In this document: positions 1 to 10,378 of the stretch, in pieces
How positions within the stretch are numbered: the stretch's first letter is position 1
Layout of the letters: each line of letters opens with the position of its first letter
Assembly: GCA_000320545.1 (NCBI GenBank)
Contig: ADNK01001116.1
Coordinates: 1-26,391 of the forward strand
Origin: Bigelowiella natans CCMP2755
Taxonomy: Eukaryota > Cercozoa > Chlorarachniophyceae
Length of the DNA: 26,391 nucleotides
Direction of reading: 5' to 3'
Notes under the pieces: generated by a model
Told to the model about the DNA's origin: nothing
Seen by the model: only the letters and a program-made list of their open reading frames with translations
The model's database searches: none
Translations under genes and position numbers: made by a program

Positions 1-370
1 TCCGCCCTCATAAGCTGCATACTCATCGTTTGGGGGTTAGAGCTTTGGGGTGGATTGCATAGGAAGGGGGTTGTGGGTCAAGTCATTAAGGTGAAGCTGG
101 GGCACCGACAGCAAGGTAGTATCTAAGTTTCCTGTACGCCTCAAGTCATGGCCTTCATACTCTCATATTGTAAGGCTGTACTAGGCCTCAGACTGCAGTG
201 CAGGGCCCTGCCCCACACCCGTATGATATGCTGGTCTTGGGTAAGTACAGCAGCCATACCTAGCTTAGACCAGTCTGTCCATAGGGTAGCTGGTCTAGTA
301 GTGTCCAGCTTAGCACTCAATAGCGCGCCCATGCATAAATTTATTAGGTTATCCAAGTGAACAACCATTC
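1..370 (-). pseudogene. Decayed Ty3/gypsy-like pol fragment (reverse transcriptase C-end / RNase H start)
   Basis: Read on the minus strand, about 75 codons (368 down to 141) resemble the junction between reverse transcriptase and RNase H of Ty3/gypsy-type LTR retrotransposons. A leucine-rich stretch is followed by a WTDWSKLG motif and a VLTQ motif, which correspond to the start of RNase H. The frame then meets a stop near 144. RNase H-like residues (an RYYL-type motif) continue in another frame between about 140 and 85, and further stops follow. The copy is therefore broken by at least one stop and one frameshift. No LTR, integrase or target-site duplication is visible, and the left part lies outside the window. 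It is a non-functional relic. The call rests on motif recognition only. Confidence 0.55.
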
Positions 371-479
371 CATCTTAGGGATGCACTCCAGCATTTCAAA
401 TGCCTCCATATTCCTCCTTCAGGCCCCCCCGCCCCTTCCCCCTTTCCCTTTTCCTCCCCCTTCCCCCCCCCCCCCCCCC

Positions 480-755
480 ATGTACGGATCATCACTCAGA
501 TACGCTCTGGACAAGAGAAAGGCCGATGTGCTCCCCACCCTTCTTTCTCCTACCCCGGAGGAGTCCAACGATACGACTACCCCCGAGATCGCTTGCAACC
601 AATATACTGCCCACGGCCACGGCGAGGAGTATAATGATGGTGATGCGAAGGGAGACCAGAGGAGGGAAACCGTGGATATCGACGCGGATATGCTCTTCCC
701 CATCGTTGTTTGGGTCTTTGTGCACGCTGATATTCCAGTAAGATTAGTAAGCGTA

Positions 756-801
<46 letters not shown>

Positions 802-1446
802 CAGTGGTGGTGGCTATTGATAGAGCAGCAGTGCAGTGGAGGGTGTGTTACTATTTGCTATATATTTTACGGGTTTGAGTGCTGCTGCCATGCTGTTACG
901 ATTAACAGCAGATTCATATCTTCCTCCTCCTCCTCTTCCTCCTCCTCATCGTCATCATGATCACTTACCTGACAAGTTAATGACAAACAACATGCACGCA
1001 ACATAGACAACAACAACAACAACAACAACAACAACAGGGGATTCATGGCTGGCTCGGTATCATATCGAGTCTTCTGGAAACAGTAATACTAGTAACATGA
1101 GGAAAAAGAAGAAAAAGAAGAAGAAGAAGAAGAAGAAGAAGAAGAAGGAGAAGAGAGAGAGAAAGCTCGAATCACAAAAATCCGTACCGATTTTCGAGTG
1201 CTCCCCCCACCCGCAAAATAAGTTTCTGATGGTCGTTGGCAAGATTGCAGTGGGGGGAAGCAAAAAAAGATTGATATACTATGCTATGCTATGCTGTCCC
1301 CTCTTGTTTTCAGTCAGCAACGACGTACGGAGAGACGGGCATGGCGCTCGCGCTTGCTCAAGCGGCGTCCTCGCACATCGCTTCGTTAAAGCCAAAAGAC
1401 TTCACTAGAGAGAATGACACCAAGGAAGGTAGCAATACAATGCAGA

Positions 1447-1480
<34 letters not shown>

Positions 1481-2623
1481 GGTGCTCATGCTGATGATAC
1501 CCGCGCTACTTTTTGTTGTTGCGGTTGAAAAGTCATTCATCAGCAAGAGCTAACAGACACATATGCATCTAAGTGATTGTGTATCTAATCGCCTCCCCAC
1601 CTTCTTTTGCGGCAAATGGCCACTACGGCAGGAATTCTCCACATGCACAGGGACTCGGGTCCCTCCTCCATCGTCTCCGACGCAATAGAAGTTTTCAGGG
1701 GGGGGGACGATCAATCTGCCAACGGGCAAGTCGTAGAAGAGGAGGGAATTGAAATCAAATTCGAGAATAAGGGTGAAGCTAGCGGCGAAGGAGACGTTCC
1801 ATCTGACAACGGGGAAGGAAGTCCAATGGGAGGGGAGGATAGAAGCATTGCTACTGCTACTACTACTACTACTGATACTGCTACCACTCTCGACTGCCCT
1901 GTGTGTGGCGCAAGTAAGTGTGAACGATGCCTATATACTGCAGCAGGAAGTAGACAGGAATAATGTATGTAACATTATGATTCTTCTCTGGAAGCTATGT
2001 CGGTGTTTGCTGATGATGATGGATGGCCACAACTCCTCGCCGCCAATGAACCAACCTAGCGATTCAGTGATCTTTTTGTCTTGACCATCAGAATTAAGAA
2101 AATCGGCTCGGATATGCAATGAGTGTGGAACTGAGCTCGCGACATGGTAGGCTACGACACGAAAATATAAATTTATTTTCCATTTTTCAGCCGAAATGCA
2201 CACAATGAGAGGGATGGGTAGGCTACTGGGCTAAAACTATGCCTATAGCTGTTTTATGAAATAGCAGTATTTCGCTGATGTATCATTCAGCGCGAGCCCG
2301 CACCATTGTTATCAAATTATCTAACGAAGATATACTTTTGCACGTTGTTGCTTACTCAATCTATGCATCTTCATGATTTCAAATTTGGTTATGGGATCTT
2401 CTTCATCACCCTCTCCCAACTTCCTTTCCCTTTGGCATTGTTTTCAATGGCAAAAAACGATGCGATTTTTCCATTGATTCAACCTATTTATGCCACTCAC
2501 GCTCGCATGATACATGACAGCAAACAGCACACCACCACCACCACCACCACCACCACTGCCACCAGATCTTCACTCTCTAATCGAATAAGGAAGAAACTCA
2601 AGAATTTGTTTCGTTTGGACTAG
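480..2623 (+). CDS. VPS9-domain protein (Rab5-type GEF-like) with C-terminal zinc ribbon, hand-spliced
   Basis: Proposed exons are 480-737, 1038-1082, 1314-1428, 1632-1913, 2092-2146, 2191-2217 and 2521-2623; all junctions are GT-AG and phase-consistent, giving about 294 aa. Exons 1-3 give DADMLFPIVVWVFVHADIP then a TTYGETG segment and a helix ending HIASL, matching the second half of a VPS9 domain, which activates Rab5-family GTPases on endosomes. Exons 4-5 add an acidic Gly/Glu-rich linker with a Thr tract, then a four-cysteine ribbon (C228, C231, C242, C245). The basic tail ends in RIRKKLKNLF. Alternatively the sixth exon runs into a stop at 2221. The start is uncertain: the ATG at 480 directly follows a C tract, and the first half of the VPS9 fold is not seen, so upstream exons may be missing. 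The usual catalytic Tyr and Thr of VPS9 appear replaced (M111, A114), while the Asp (D70) is kept. Confidence 0.5.
755..1147 (+). repeat. Cluster of trinucleotide microsatellites: (AGT)n, (CCT)n, (GAA)n
   Basis: AGT repeats lie at about 755-797, CCT-rich repeats at 919-946 and GAA/AAG repeats at 1100-1147. On the proposed gene model all are intronic. They generate long spurious open frames on both strands. Confidence 0.8.
1012..1037 (+). repeat. (CAA)n ending in the exon-2 splice acceptor
   Basis: A CAA run stops exactly at the AACAG used as the 3' splice site of exon 2 of the VPS9-domain gene. The site has no ordinary polypyrimidine tract. Confidence 0.7.
1441..1485 (+). repeat. (ATG)n followed by (GTG)n
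   Basis: Compound trinucleotide repeat just after the exon-3 donor of the VPS9-domain gene; intronic in the model. Confidence 0.8.
2529..2556 (+). repeat. (CAC)n, coding for Thr if the last VPS9-gene exon is right
   Basis: CAC/ACC run inside the proposed last exon. It would encode about nine threonines and so could vary in length between strains. Confidence 0.7.
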
Positions 2624-3562
2624 CGAGTCTATAATCTCAGCATAAATTTGACAATATTGATGTATTCTTTTGCTCTTCATTCTCTATCAGCTTGGACGAG
2701 GGAGGGAACCCAATATCTCATATTGTTGTAGACACAGACATTTAAAGAAGAGTGAGCAGTAATAACAACCAGGATGTTGGAAAATTATTTATGTTGAAAA
2801 ATCAAATAACAATTATAGTTGTATGTAGCGCCGCGTGCGTCGTCGCTTATTTGCGTAGGTTGACATTATCGTATGCGAGCGTAAATAGATGCAGTTGCCG
2901 CCATGCATGCTATTACTAAACTCGACAGCGGGCACTGTAATCGATCCGCGATTGCTAGATTGATCACCGGCCGAATAATTTGAGTATGCATGACGTTCCA
3001 GGTCTGTTACGTTTATGGCATAGCAATGCCTCAAACATGCGTCTGCGCTATTTAGCATCTAGCTATGTACAATACGTCAGTGGCATGCGCGCTACGCCGC
3101 AGGCGGTTTGTGGCCTGCACATCGATCTAGATCGACATCGCGATTCATTATGATATTTTTGCCCAGTTAACAGCATATCTACGTACATGTAGTGAGCAGC
3201 AAATACGTCTAGTTGTACGTGCGACGCAACATGCGATCGATGCAATCTAGCAATGTACTCTGCCAGATATAGCATTCTCCTTCCCAAGGGCGTTCGACTT
3301 GAGTGCGCAAATGACCGAGTCAGCCTGTGTTTGTTGTTTAGATTCTAGACTCGGTGATGATGCAATATAGGCGATGACATCAAGCGCGTATGCGCTTTTT
3401 TGTACACATCTGCAGAACGGGTAGCTGCCGTTGCCATATCTAGATATGATTCGATACATTCGCTCGAGCCGCTGCCAGTCTTTGTCACGAATATAATGAC
3501 TTAAAAAACAAATTTATTCTTATTCTGTACATTTACAATACATTGTTAACAGGGGCGGCATG
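2624..3562. other. Convergent intergenic region with palindrome-rich island
   Basis: This gap lies between two 3' ends. The first 200 bases are AT-rich, as expected for a 3' flank. From about 2820 to 3480 the composition changes to dense short palindromes (CTAG, CATG, TGCA, ATCGAT, ACGT), for example around 3120-3250. The remainder up to 3562 includes AT-rich sequence (3500-3520) that on the minus strand reads as an AATAAA-like poly(A) signal for the next gene. No open frame looks coding. Confidence 0.6.
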
Positions 3563-4094
3563 CTACAATCGATGATGCTTCTGAGCACTTCGCCTATGTC
3601 TATTCTGCGAGTCCCCAAAACTGTGGTCATATCCCGTTCTATATCTTTTCCTTGGATGATCATCATTATCATCCCCATATCGCTGTCGTCCGTAACCTCT
3701 GCTACTTTCATTCGAAAACCAACCCTGCCTATCATGACCACGACGACCACCATCATAAGGCCTGTCGGGGTAGGATTTCCGCCTCTTTCTTGTTTCAATA
3801 TTCCTCTTTGCCTTCGCAATCTCGTGTCGTATCTGCCATAGTATCCCAAAACGTAAGGTTTTACTCTCGTTTCATTTATTTCATTTTACCTGCCCCCCGC
3901 CTCTTCCACGTCCGTATTGTCTTCCAGGTTCGAACCCATGGTCAATTTCTGTCATTTTGATAAGTCAATGTTCATTAATGAATAGCAGATTTGCTTCAAA
4001 AATTACCACAGCGAATAGCCTGGCCGTTCAATTTTGATCCTGTTAGACAGTCTATAGCTCGTAGGCAATCCTGATGGGACATTGAATTGACTTC

Positions 4095-4137
<43 letters not shown>

Positions 4138-4634
4138 GAAGGGAGGATAATACCTTTCTCTCAAAGAACTCGACGAAGCAAAATCCGCATGGAGTTTTAT
4201 GTATTTTATCTAAGCCCATGATAACCTAGTAGGAAGAAGGTTGGAAAAGACAAGGCATGATTTTTTCTAATTTATTTCGACCCTCTTCACAAGCCCAGCC
4301 TTTGAGAAAAGTTCGAATATTTGTTCTTCCTTCGTCTGTGAGATAAGAAATATACAATTACATAAAATCTTTCTCATAAGGGCCCTTGTTACGTACCGAA
4401 TATTTTAAATTCCCGCAATACAGGGTGGAGCTGGTTAACTTAAGCTTAGCAAGCTCTTCTGATCCTCCTCTAAATCTTACATCCTGAAAACATCAGGCCA
4501 TCGACAGTCGTCACACTTTGATCTCGACATCCTCCTTCTTCTGAAGATCGAAGGAGATGGCGGATGGATCAAGTCACAATCGATGGCACCTGATAGACGA
4601 CTTTCGTCTCCACAGTTGCGAAGAGGTGCGCCAT
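3563..4634 (-). CDS. NCBP2: Nuclear cap-binding protein subunit 2 (CBP20)
   Basis: Seven exons read right to left: 4634-4590, 4483-4397, 4335-4282, 4225-4154, 4070-4007, 3948-3890 and 3832-3563. All are GT-AG and in phase, giving 216 aa. CBP20 binds the m7G cap of nuclear RNAs as a dimer with CBP80. The protein has one RRM: RNP2 is LYCGNL (36-41) and RNP1 is CGFCFVEF (75-82). The family hallmark [16 protein letters not shown] (66-81) is present, as is [16 protein letters not shown] after the RRM. Tyr14 and Tyr37 correspond to the cap-stacking tyrosines 20 and 43 of human CBP20. The TDWD segment is changed to CEID (E108 for D114). The tail of about 89 residues is longer than the human tail and rich in Arg, Asp, Gly and Tyr, in the style of an RNA-binding tail. 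The start is the first Met, in a CCATGG context. Introns are 56-106 bp. Confidence 0.92.
4099..4134. repeat. (AG)n microsatellite, intron 4 of CBP20
   Basis: On the gene's strand this is (CT)n ending in TTCCAG. It forms the polypyrimidine tract before exon 5, whose acceptor I place at 4071. A competing TTCCAG acceptor 23 nt upstream would shift the frame. Confidence 0.85.
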
Positions 4635-5267
4635 GGTTTGGACTTATGGAAGTGCAGGTTTGGAATTCTCTGGAGAATTTCTCGATGTTCGGTATTCAAA
4701 GAAGTTCGATGTTCGAAATGGAGATTTCTCCCGTTAACCCCGCTCCAACGTCTCTCCGCTTCTCGTCGTCCCGTAGTCCAGGGATTGACTGGCTCGAAAA
4801 CGCACGAAAAAGAATGAGGTTTTGCCTTTGCGTCTGTGCTTTCCAGCCGCTTTCCTGAAAGTAGTTGCTGAAGCCGATGTTTTGTTTTCTTCTCTTTGTT
4901 TTTTTGCTTCGAATTCCAAATGGAATTTTAGACCTACCACGAGTTGTCCCACGTTTGTCCCAATTGGTTTTTTGATCTGTTCGATCGTTTTCCTAAAGAG
5001 ACAAGATGAAAGTCATGTCGCATTTTTTAAAAAGAGATGAATTTGGTCAGGGCACAATCGCCACTCAGCGGAAGGCAGAGCGATTTTCGAAGAAACTACG
5101 AATCTTCACCATGTCGCAGTCTAAGAATTACCTAAATATACTCAAGAATTGTCCCAACACTTCCTGAGCACAGAAACTCACTCTCCCCCCCCCCCGCCTT
5201 GCGCACCCGGTCTCAATCTGCGTGGTAATAGGGAGAAATTACTTCCTATTCAACGTCAGGAGATAGG
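4635..5267. promoter_or_regulatory. Shared divergent promoter region, CBP20 / HAD-like gene
   Basis: 633 bases separate the start codons of two diverging genes, so both promoters and 5' UTRs must lie here. The region holds several T-rich runs (4895-4920, 5020-5035) and a C run near 5186. Open frames at 4583-5040 lack any recognisable protein. No TATA-like element stands out. The palindromic composition seen in the 3' gaps is absent. Confidence 0.5.
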
Positions 5268-6855
5268 ATGCGGAGTTGGTATGTTATGGTCCTAGTTGTG
5301 GCCTTGGAGGTGGCACTAGCATACCGGCCGATGGCGCCTCAGAGGACTAGAAGCACCCAAATTTCCCCTGCGATAAGGATCGATACATCCAATATTAATC
5401 CATCTATCTCGAAGGAAGATAGCGAGATGATTGAAAGAAGAGGAAAAAACGAGAGGAAGAAAATTATAGATCTCCCCGGAAAAGGATGGGAAGAGGCCCG
5501 CTCTTCTTCCGGAATCTTTAGGTAACCATACATTTATGATACAATGTATCGAATGAACCTCAAAATCATTTCAGGTTGATACGTTTGATAATGTCGAATA
5601 AATTTATGTATCATTATTTTTGACAAAGAAATGCCCTGCATGTTGTAGTAACTCTACATTCTCCGTTAATGTGCACTTTTTGAACCAACGAACTGGAATG
5701 TTACATCAGACGGATGAGTAGCTTTGATCTCAACACGAGAAGCAATGAAATATCCATTCCGAAATCTAATGGCGAAGCTGTTCGAGCTGCCATTTCTCTG
5801 ACATCCTCCAAGAATAGGCGTAAAGAGAGGACTCGAACAATTACCCAATACACCAATGACGAACATAGTGCAGCATCTGTTGTAACGCAGGCAGGTAGGA
5901 TTCCCACTGATAAATTATTGCAGATACTAACATTCTGCCTGCTCCACCTTCCTACATATGTTTCATCTATCTTTCGTAATACTACAGAATTCTCGATGAC
6001 GCCGTCTAGCAATGCGGATGAGAACTTGAACAACTTTTTTGAAGAGAGGTAAAATCAACTCGAATTCCGTCCCCTAGAAATTATCCGAATTTGACGAATG
6101 AACGATTCATGGTTATGTCAGCGGCGTGCGAAAGAACAATGTTCACGTATCACACTACAACGTTTGTCCAATAATTTATGCGTTGCTTTGTTTATTCTTT
6201 GATCCAGCCTCATCTTCATGGAGCCTGAGGCATCGTCATCATCATCATCATCATCATCATCACCACCACCACAATCACCATCGCATTTGTCACCATTATC
6301 CTCACCCAAGGCAACTAGTACCATCGAAATCTACCGAGATGGGGTCCGTGCGGACAGTCTCTTTCCTCGCCACCATTCCTCCTCGTCGTCTTCATCTCTG
6401 ATAGTAGAAGACGAACCTGTGACATATCAAAGTGATTCTTCTCAAGAGAGCCAACTTGGCTACTCAGCTCCCCTGAAAGACGACGAACCTGAAGAGGAAA
6501 GAGAAGGACAGCTGCTTGATAATTATGATAATGAGAGATTATCGGGGATATCGGCTCAGAGCATGGAGTCCGACGAGGGAAAGGAGGAGCGAGACGGCGT
6601 AACCACCACCAGCAGCGGTGGCAGAAAAGAGGACGCGCCCCAAGGAAGAAAAGACGGATTCCTTAGAAAATTGCGCGAAATTATTGGCGGTAGAGTGATC
6701 CTCGCAAGACAGCAGCAAGAAGAGAAGGATAGCAGGCAGCAAGAGTTAGATCTCGAAACAGCATCAGAGCGACTTGCCACTAGTAGAGTAGACGATAACA
6801 ACCTTATGGTGGTAGAGAGGTCTGACGATCACACTATCGAGATGATGAACCTAGA

Positions 6856-6890
<35 letters not shown>

Positions 6891-8383
6891 TTGATAGTGC
6901 TGGCAAGATCAGAGAAGAAGGCCTGCAAATGGAAGGAGTGGTCGCATTCGCTGAGTCGCAGCACTCGGGTCACTTCATCGATAACACAGGGAGTACCGTC
7001 GACAAACTTACAGTTGGCACGACGGTTTCTGCTATAACTCCTGCAGAGACTGAAAAACAAGAAGAAGAGGAAGAAGAAGAAGAGGAGAAAGTAGATGGTG
7101 GCGTTGATGCAAACCCCCTCCCCTCCAGGATGAAAGTCAGCAGAGCTTCCGACAGGTTGGAGCAACTCGGCTCGAATATAGGCGAATCCTCCGATAGAAC
7201 CCATTTCAAGGAACTCATGCACAGGGTCAGAGAGAAGCAGCAGCGGCCAAAGGATGGTAGCGAGAATAATGGGAAAAGAAGAGCGGGAGGAGAGAGGGAT
7301 CTGGAGGCTATGACAGTTCTCATTCCTCAGAGAAAGATTAAGAGGATAACCGACGACGGCCCCCCTGGCATTGAAATGCCGGCACCGAGAGAATTGGAAA
7401 AAGAAGTAGATTCACCGCGCACAAGCGACAACCGTGAGATCGATGAGAACGGCGACATCTTTAAAACCGGCAAGAACATATTCACAGACAAGCGCGACTT
7501 ACGGAAGGTAAAGCCTGCTGCAGCAGATTGGCGTTCGGAGCGTGTGGAGGCCTTGTTGAGGGCGAGATCGAGCAACGTGAGACTAGATCCCGAGGAATTG
7601 AACGACCTCTTCTCGCCGAGAGGTATGCAGAGAAATAGGTACCGGCGAAACCCTCTGGTCGCATATGGAGTCGTGATTCCGCTGGAGGGCATGCTGGTCG
7701 ACACAAGGAAGATACACCTTCGTGTATGGAGGCGTTTGGCCATAAGCCACAACCTGCGTTTCCCGAGACCGGAGGACGTTGCCTGGGCGGCTTCCGCATC
7801 CCCATACGATTTTGACTCGTTTGAACGCTGCGCATATAGAATCTTCGGCGTGAATGCCATCCGTAGTTACGAGGAGAAAAAGGCACTCCACCGAGAGTTC
7901 ACACGACAGATCCACCGTGAGCTCTTCAACGTCAAGACTAACGAGATTTCTCTGGTGCGGCACGGGGCTGAGTGGGTGGAGAACCTCCTTACTCACGGAG
8001 TGAGGGTTTCGCTTGTGACCAAGCTTCCCTCGAAGATTGCTCGGAAGCTTCTGGCCGAGGCCCATTTGGACGTTGATGCGCTCGGCGAAGGCGGCTTGGT
8101 CGCTGATGATGAGCAAACACAAGACTCGCAGCTCTATCTCTCCGCATCCCTTCGCATGTTTCGCCCGCCCAAAAAATGCGTCGTCGTGACGGACAGGCCT
8201 GGGGGCAGTGCTGCAGCTCACGAGGCAGGAATGAGAGCACTGGCACTGGTGAAATTTGCATCGAAACATCAGAGCACGCGACTAGACTTGCGAGATTCTG
8301 ATGTAATAGTCCCTGACTATAAGGATTTTAGACCCTACGATCTTACACGTCTCACATCCGACGTAGTTTACGACTCCGATTAG
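5268..8383 (+). CDS. Signal-peptide protein with degenerate HAD-hydrolase domain, possibly plastid-targeted
   Basis: Exons are 5268-5521, 5710-6048 and 6208-8383, phases matching, 922 aa. A further in-frame intron (5895-5987) is likely and would give 891 aa. Residues 1-18 form a signal peptide ending ALA-Y, followed by an Arg/Ser/Thr-rich stretch that could be a transit peptide for a complex plastid. The long middle is low complexity: Ser tracts at 6233-6262 and 6856-6890 and a Glu tract at 7058-7086. From about 7640 to the end lies a HAD-like domain of the beta-phosphoglucomutase/CbbY type. Motif I reads VVIPLEGMLVDT where active enzymes have DxDGT; the nucleophile Asp is Pro (codon 7679-7681) and the second Asp is Glu. 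Motif II keeps the Thr (SLVTK). The motif III Lys is not evident, and motif IV reads VVVTDRPGGSAAAHEAGM with one Asp kept. It is probably a non-catalytic, perhaps scaffolding or ligand-binding, protein. Fold confidence is good; targeting and role are inference. Confidence 0.78.
6233..6272 (+). repeat. Coding (TCA)n/(CAC)n, Ser/Pro tract
   Basis: In-frame trinucleotide repeat encoding about ten serines and then prolines near the start of the third exon of the HAD-like gene. Confidence 0.85.
6856..6890 (+). repeat. Coding (AGT)n, Ser tract
   Basis: In-frame AGT repeat giving about eleven to twelve serines in the linker of the HAD-like protein. Confidence 0.85.
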
Positions 8384-10086
8384 ATCGGTGTAGGAGAAAA
8401 GACAGGCTGAGGTCTGTTGGGTTTGATCAGTTACCATAATTTTAGAACTTTTCTTATAAATGTAAAGATAATATTCATGTTGTTTGTACGGTAGTGAAGA
8501 GTAGTGTACAGGGAATGGAAGAAGTATACTAAATAGTTAAGAAATCTTGAGTCAGTCTTCAGCTGCGGAAGTAATAATATAATAATTTTAATATCGTCTA
8601 GAACCAATCTTAGCAAGAAAGTAGAGTCATTAGTAACAATTTAATAATCAACAATGTGTGCAGATCTCGAGATAGTTGTACATGATAGCGTCATGGTGCA
8701 TGGTGATTTTTGTCATTGTGAACGCGTTGCGTTACACAGTCTGGAAGCATGCTAGCTGTCTAGCGCCACACTGGCACATATCACTATGTCTTGCTAGCTA
8801 GCAAGAGAGAATGGAACATGCTGTGTGCATCATGTCTGCAATGCGAACGTGAGAGTGCTCACAGCATGCACTTGTGATGACATTGCTTGCATTGCATGAT
8901 TGTGTTTGTTTCGCGTTGCAGTCGTGACATGTCTACTAGCATGTCTAGACGTGCATGTCTGCAGTGTGCACAACTTTAGAACTCCGTCAAAACTGTGACA
9001 AACTAGGCGAATCTGCAAATCGTATATGGATAATTGCGCGAGCGTAGCAGCAAAGTGCAAAGCTAGAAAGCGTTGCAAAATTCACACCACTGTGGCTAGC
9101 TAGACCGGTTGTTTTCAGATTGGACATGTGCACGCTCCAGCACTGTGCGTTTAGAGTTTGTTCTCTGCGCCACATTTTGAATGCTTGGACGCATGTGCTT
9201 GCACAGCACAATGTCCACACGTGCACGAAAAATTCCGAAGAAGATGTCAGAAATGCGAGCAAATCCAACATAATCATCCATCACAGCTCACATGGAAACT
9301 TTCAGAAGTGTCAAAATTGCTAAGTTTCAAGAGCGGGCCACGAAAAATGAACATTCGCTAGATTTGGCCCAGCGGTTCAGTCATTTTTTGAGGTTTGGCC
9401 ATCGGACAAGTTCTGATGACTTCAGACTTTTCCTTGCTTGACCAACTACTCCAACACTTCAGCCGCCTGCTAGCCTGCTGCTTCACTGCGCGCTGCGAAG
9501 CGCCGCTGCAGCATTTAAAACCCCGTCGTCTCTACCGGGTTTGACGGAGTTGTGTGCCGAATCGAACGCACGCGCGAGAATTACACCACCATCCGGTTCA
9601 TTCTTGGTTCATTGATTCATCAAGTTTGGCTAGCATCATGATCTCTTGTCATCTAGCCATTCTGGCATTCGTCTCGATCATGCACGAAGACGCATGCCGT
9701 TCGCTCCATCTGACATGACGAGGTGTGACGACGCTGCCGCTTGCCAGCTTGGGACCAGTTAGCCAGTGCGCGTACCCGATCCCTCGATGCTCAGGTGTCA
9801 CTCGTCGTCAAAGTTCCATGTTGTGCTGTGCTAGCTGTGTGGTCTAGCTAGCTAGGGGTGTCGTCAGTTGCATCCAATTTTTGACCGCTTCATTTGGTTT
9901 CGGGAAGTGAAAGTGGTAATCGTGAACACAAGACTGCGCACTCTCAGACCAGCCAGGCTAACAAGGCCAGCTAGACCAGCAGAGCTAGAGGGTCTGCGAG
10001 GGTGTGGAGATTCTTTTGAACATTGAACTTTGAACTGTTGAACATGAGCCCCCATTTGAGAAGAAGAAGAAGAAGAAGAAGAAGAA

Positions 10087-10118
<32 letters not shown>

Positions 10119-10378
10119 AACATGCGAATGGACGCTGAGGAAAATCCGCTCCATGGTCAGGGCGCTAATTGCCGTCCTCGGACGGATACCGACGTTACCG
10201 ATTGAGGAGGTTTTTTAGCCGAGTAACTGTTCAAAACCCGAAACAAGTGGGTGGTGTGAACTATTGGTACAAGTGTATGTTATTTTTTATGTACGACAAT
10301 ATTTATATTAAAAAACGTCAATAAATCCACGGCATTTCAATCTTAATCTCGATTCCGTTCATCTAATTTCAAGGAACA
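8384..10378. other. Large intergenic region with palindrome-rich island
   Basis: No gene is recognised. 8384-8650 is an AT-rich 3' flank. From about 8690 to 9110 the sequence is packed with CTAG, GCTAGC, CATG and TGCA; I count ten CTAG sites between 8751 and 9103. A second palindrome-rich stretch with GCTAGC runs through 9465-9990. Between them, 9110-9460 is unremarkable. A (GAA)n tract follows at 10058-10119. 10120-10378 precedes the next gene and should hold its promoter. Open frames here look random, and no tRNA or other structured RNA was recognised. Confidence 0.55.
10058..10119 (+). repeat. (GAA)n microsatellite
   Basis: About twenty GAA units, slightly interrupted, about 260 bases upstream of the next gene's start codon. 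It produces spurious poly-Arg and poly-Ser frames on the two strands. Confidence 0.9.

Noticed and set aside
1097-1263. Open frames with poly-Lys or poly-Phe on both strands
   Set aside because: They are translations of a GAA/AAG microsatellite inside an intron.
3520-3849. Minus open frame with a Val-rich stretch
   Set aside because: Wrong frame; the spliced CBP20 frame through the same DNA gives the expected tail joined to GGGQ.
3920-3935. GGTTCGAACC word suggesting a tRNA T-arm
   Set aside because: It lies inside a CBP20 exon (GFEPG) and no cloverleaf partners surround it.
7327-8269. Long minus-strand open frames opposite the HAD-like exon
   Set aside because: The plus strand carries recognisable HAD motifs and consistent splicing; the minus frames have none.
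8830-9361. Overlapping open frames on both strands in the large gap
   Set aside because: Sequence is dominated by palindromic words, frames overlap in several phases, and no splice or protein motif supports them.
10160-10215. CCGTCCTCGGACGG hairpin as a terminator or structured RNA
   Set aside because: Short single hairpin without other support in a eukaryotic intergenic region.
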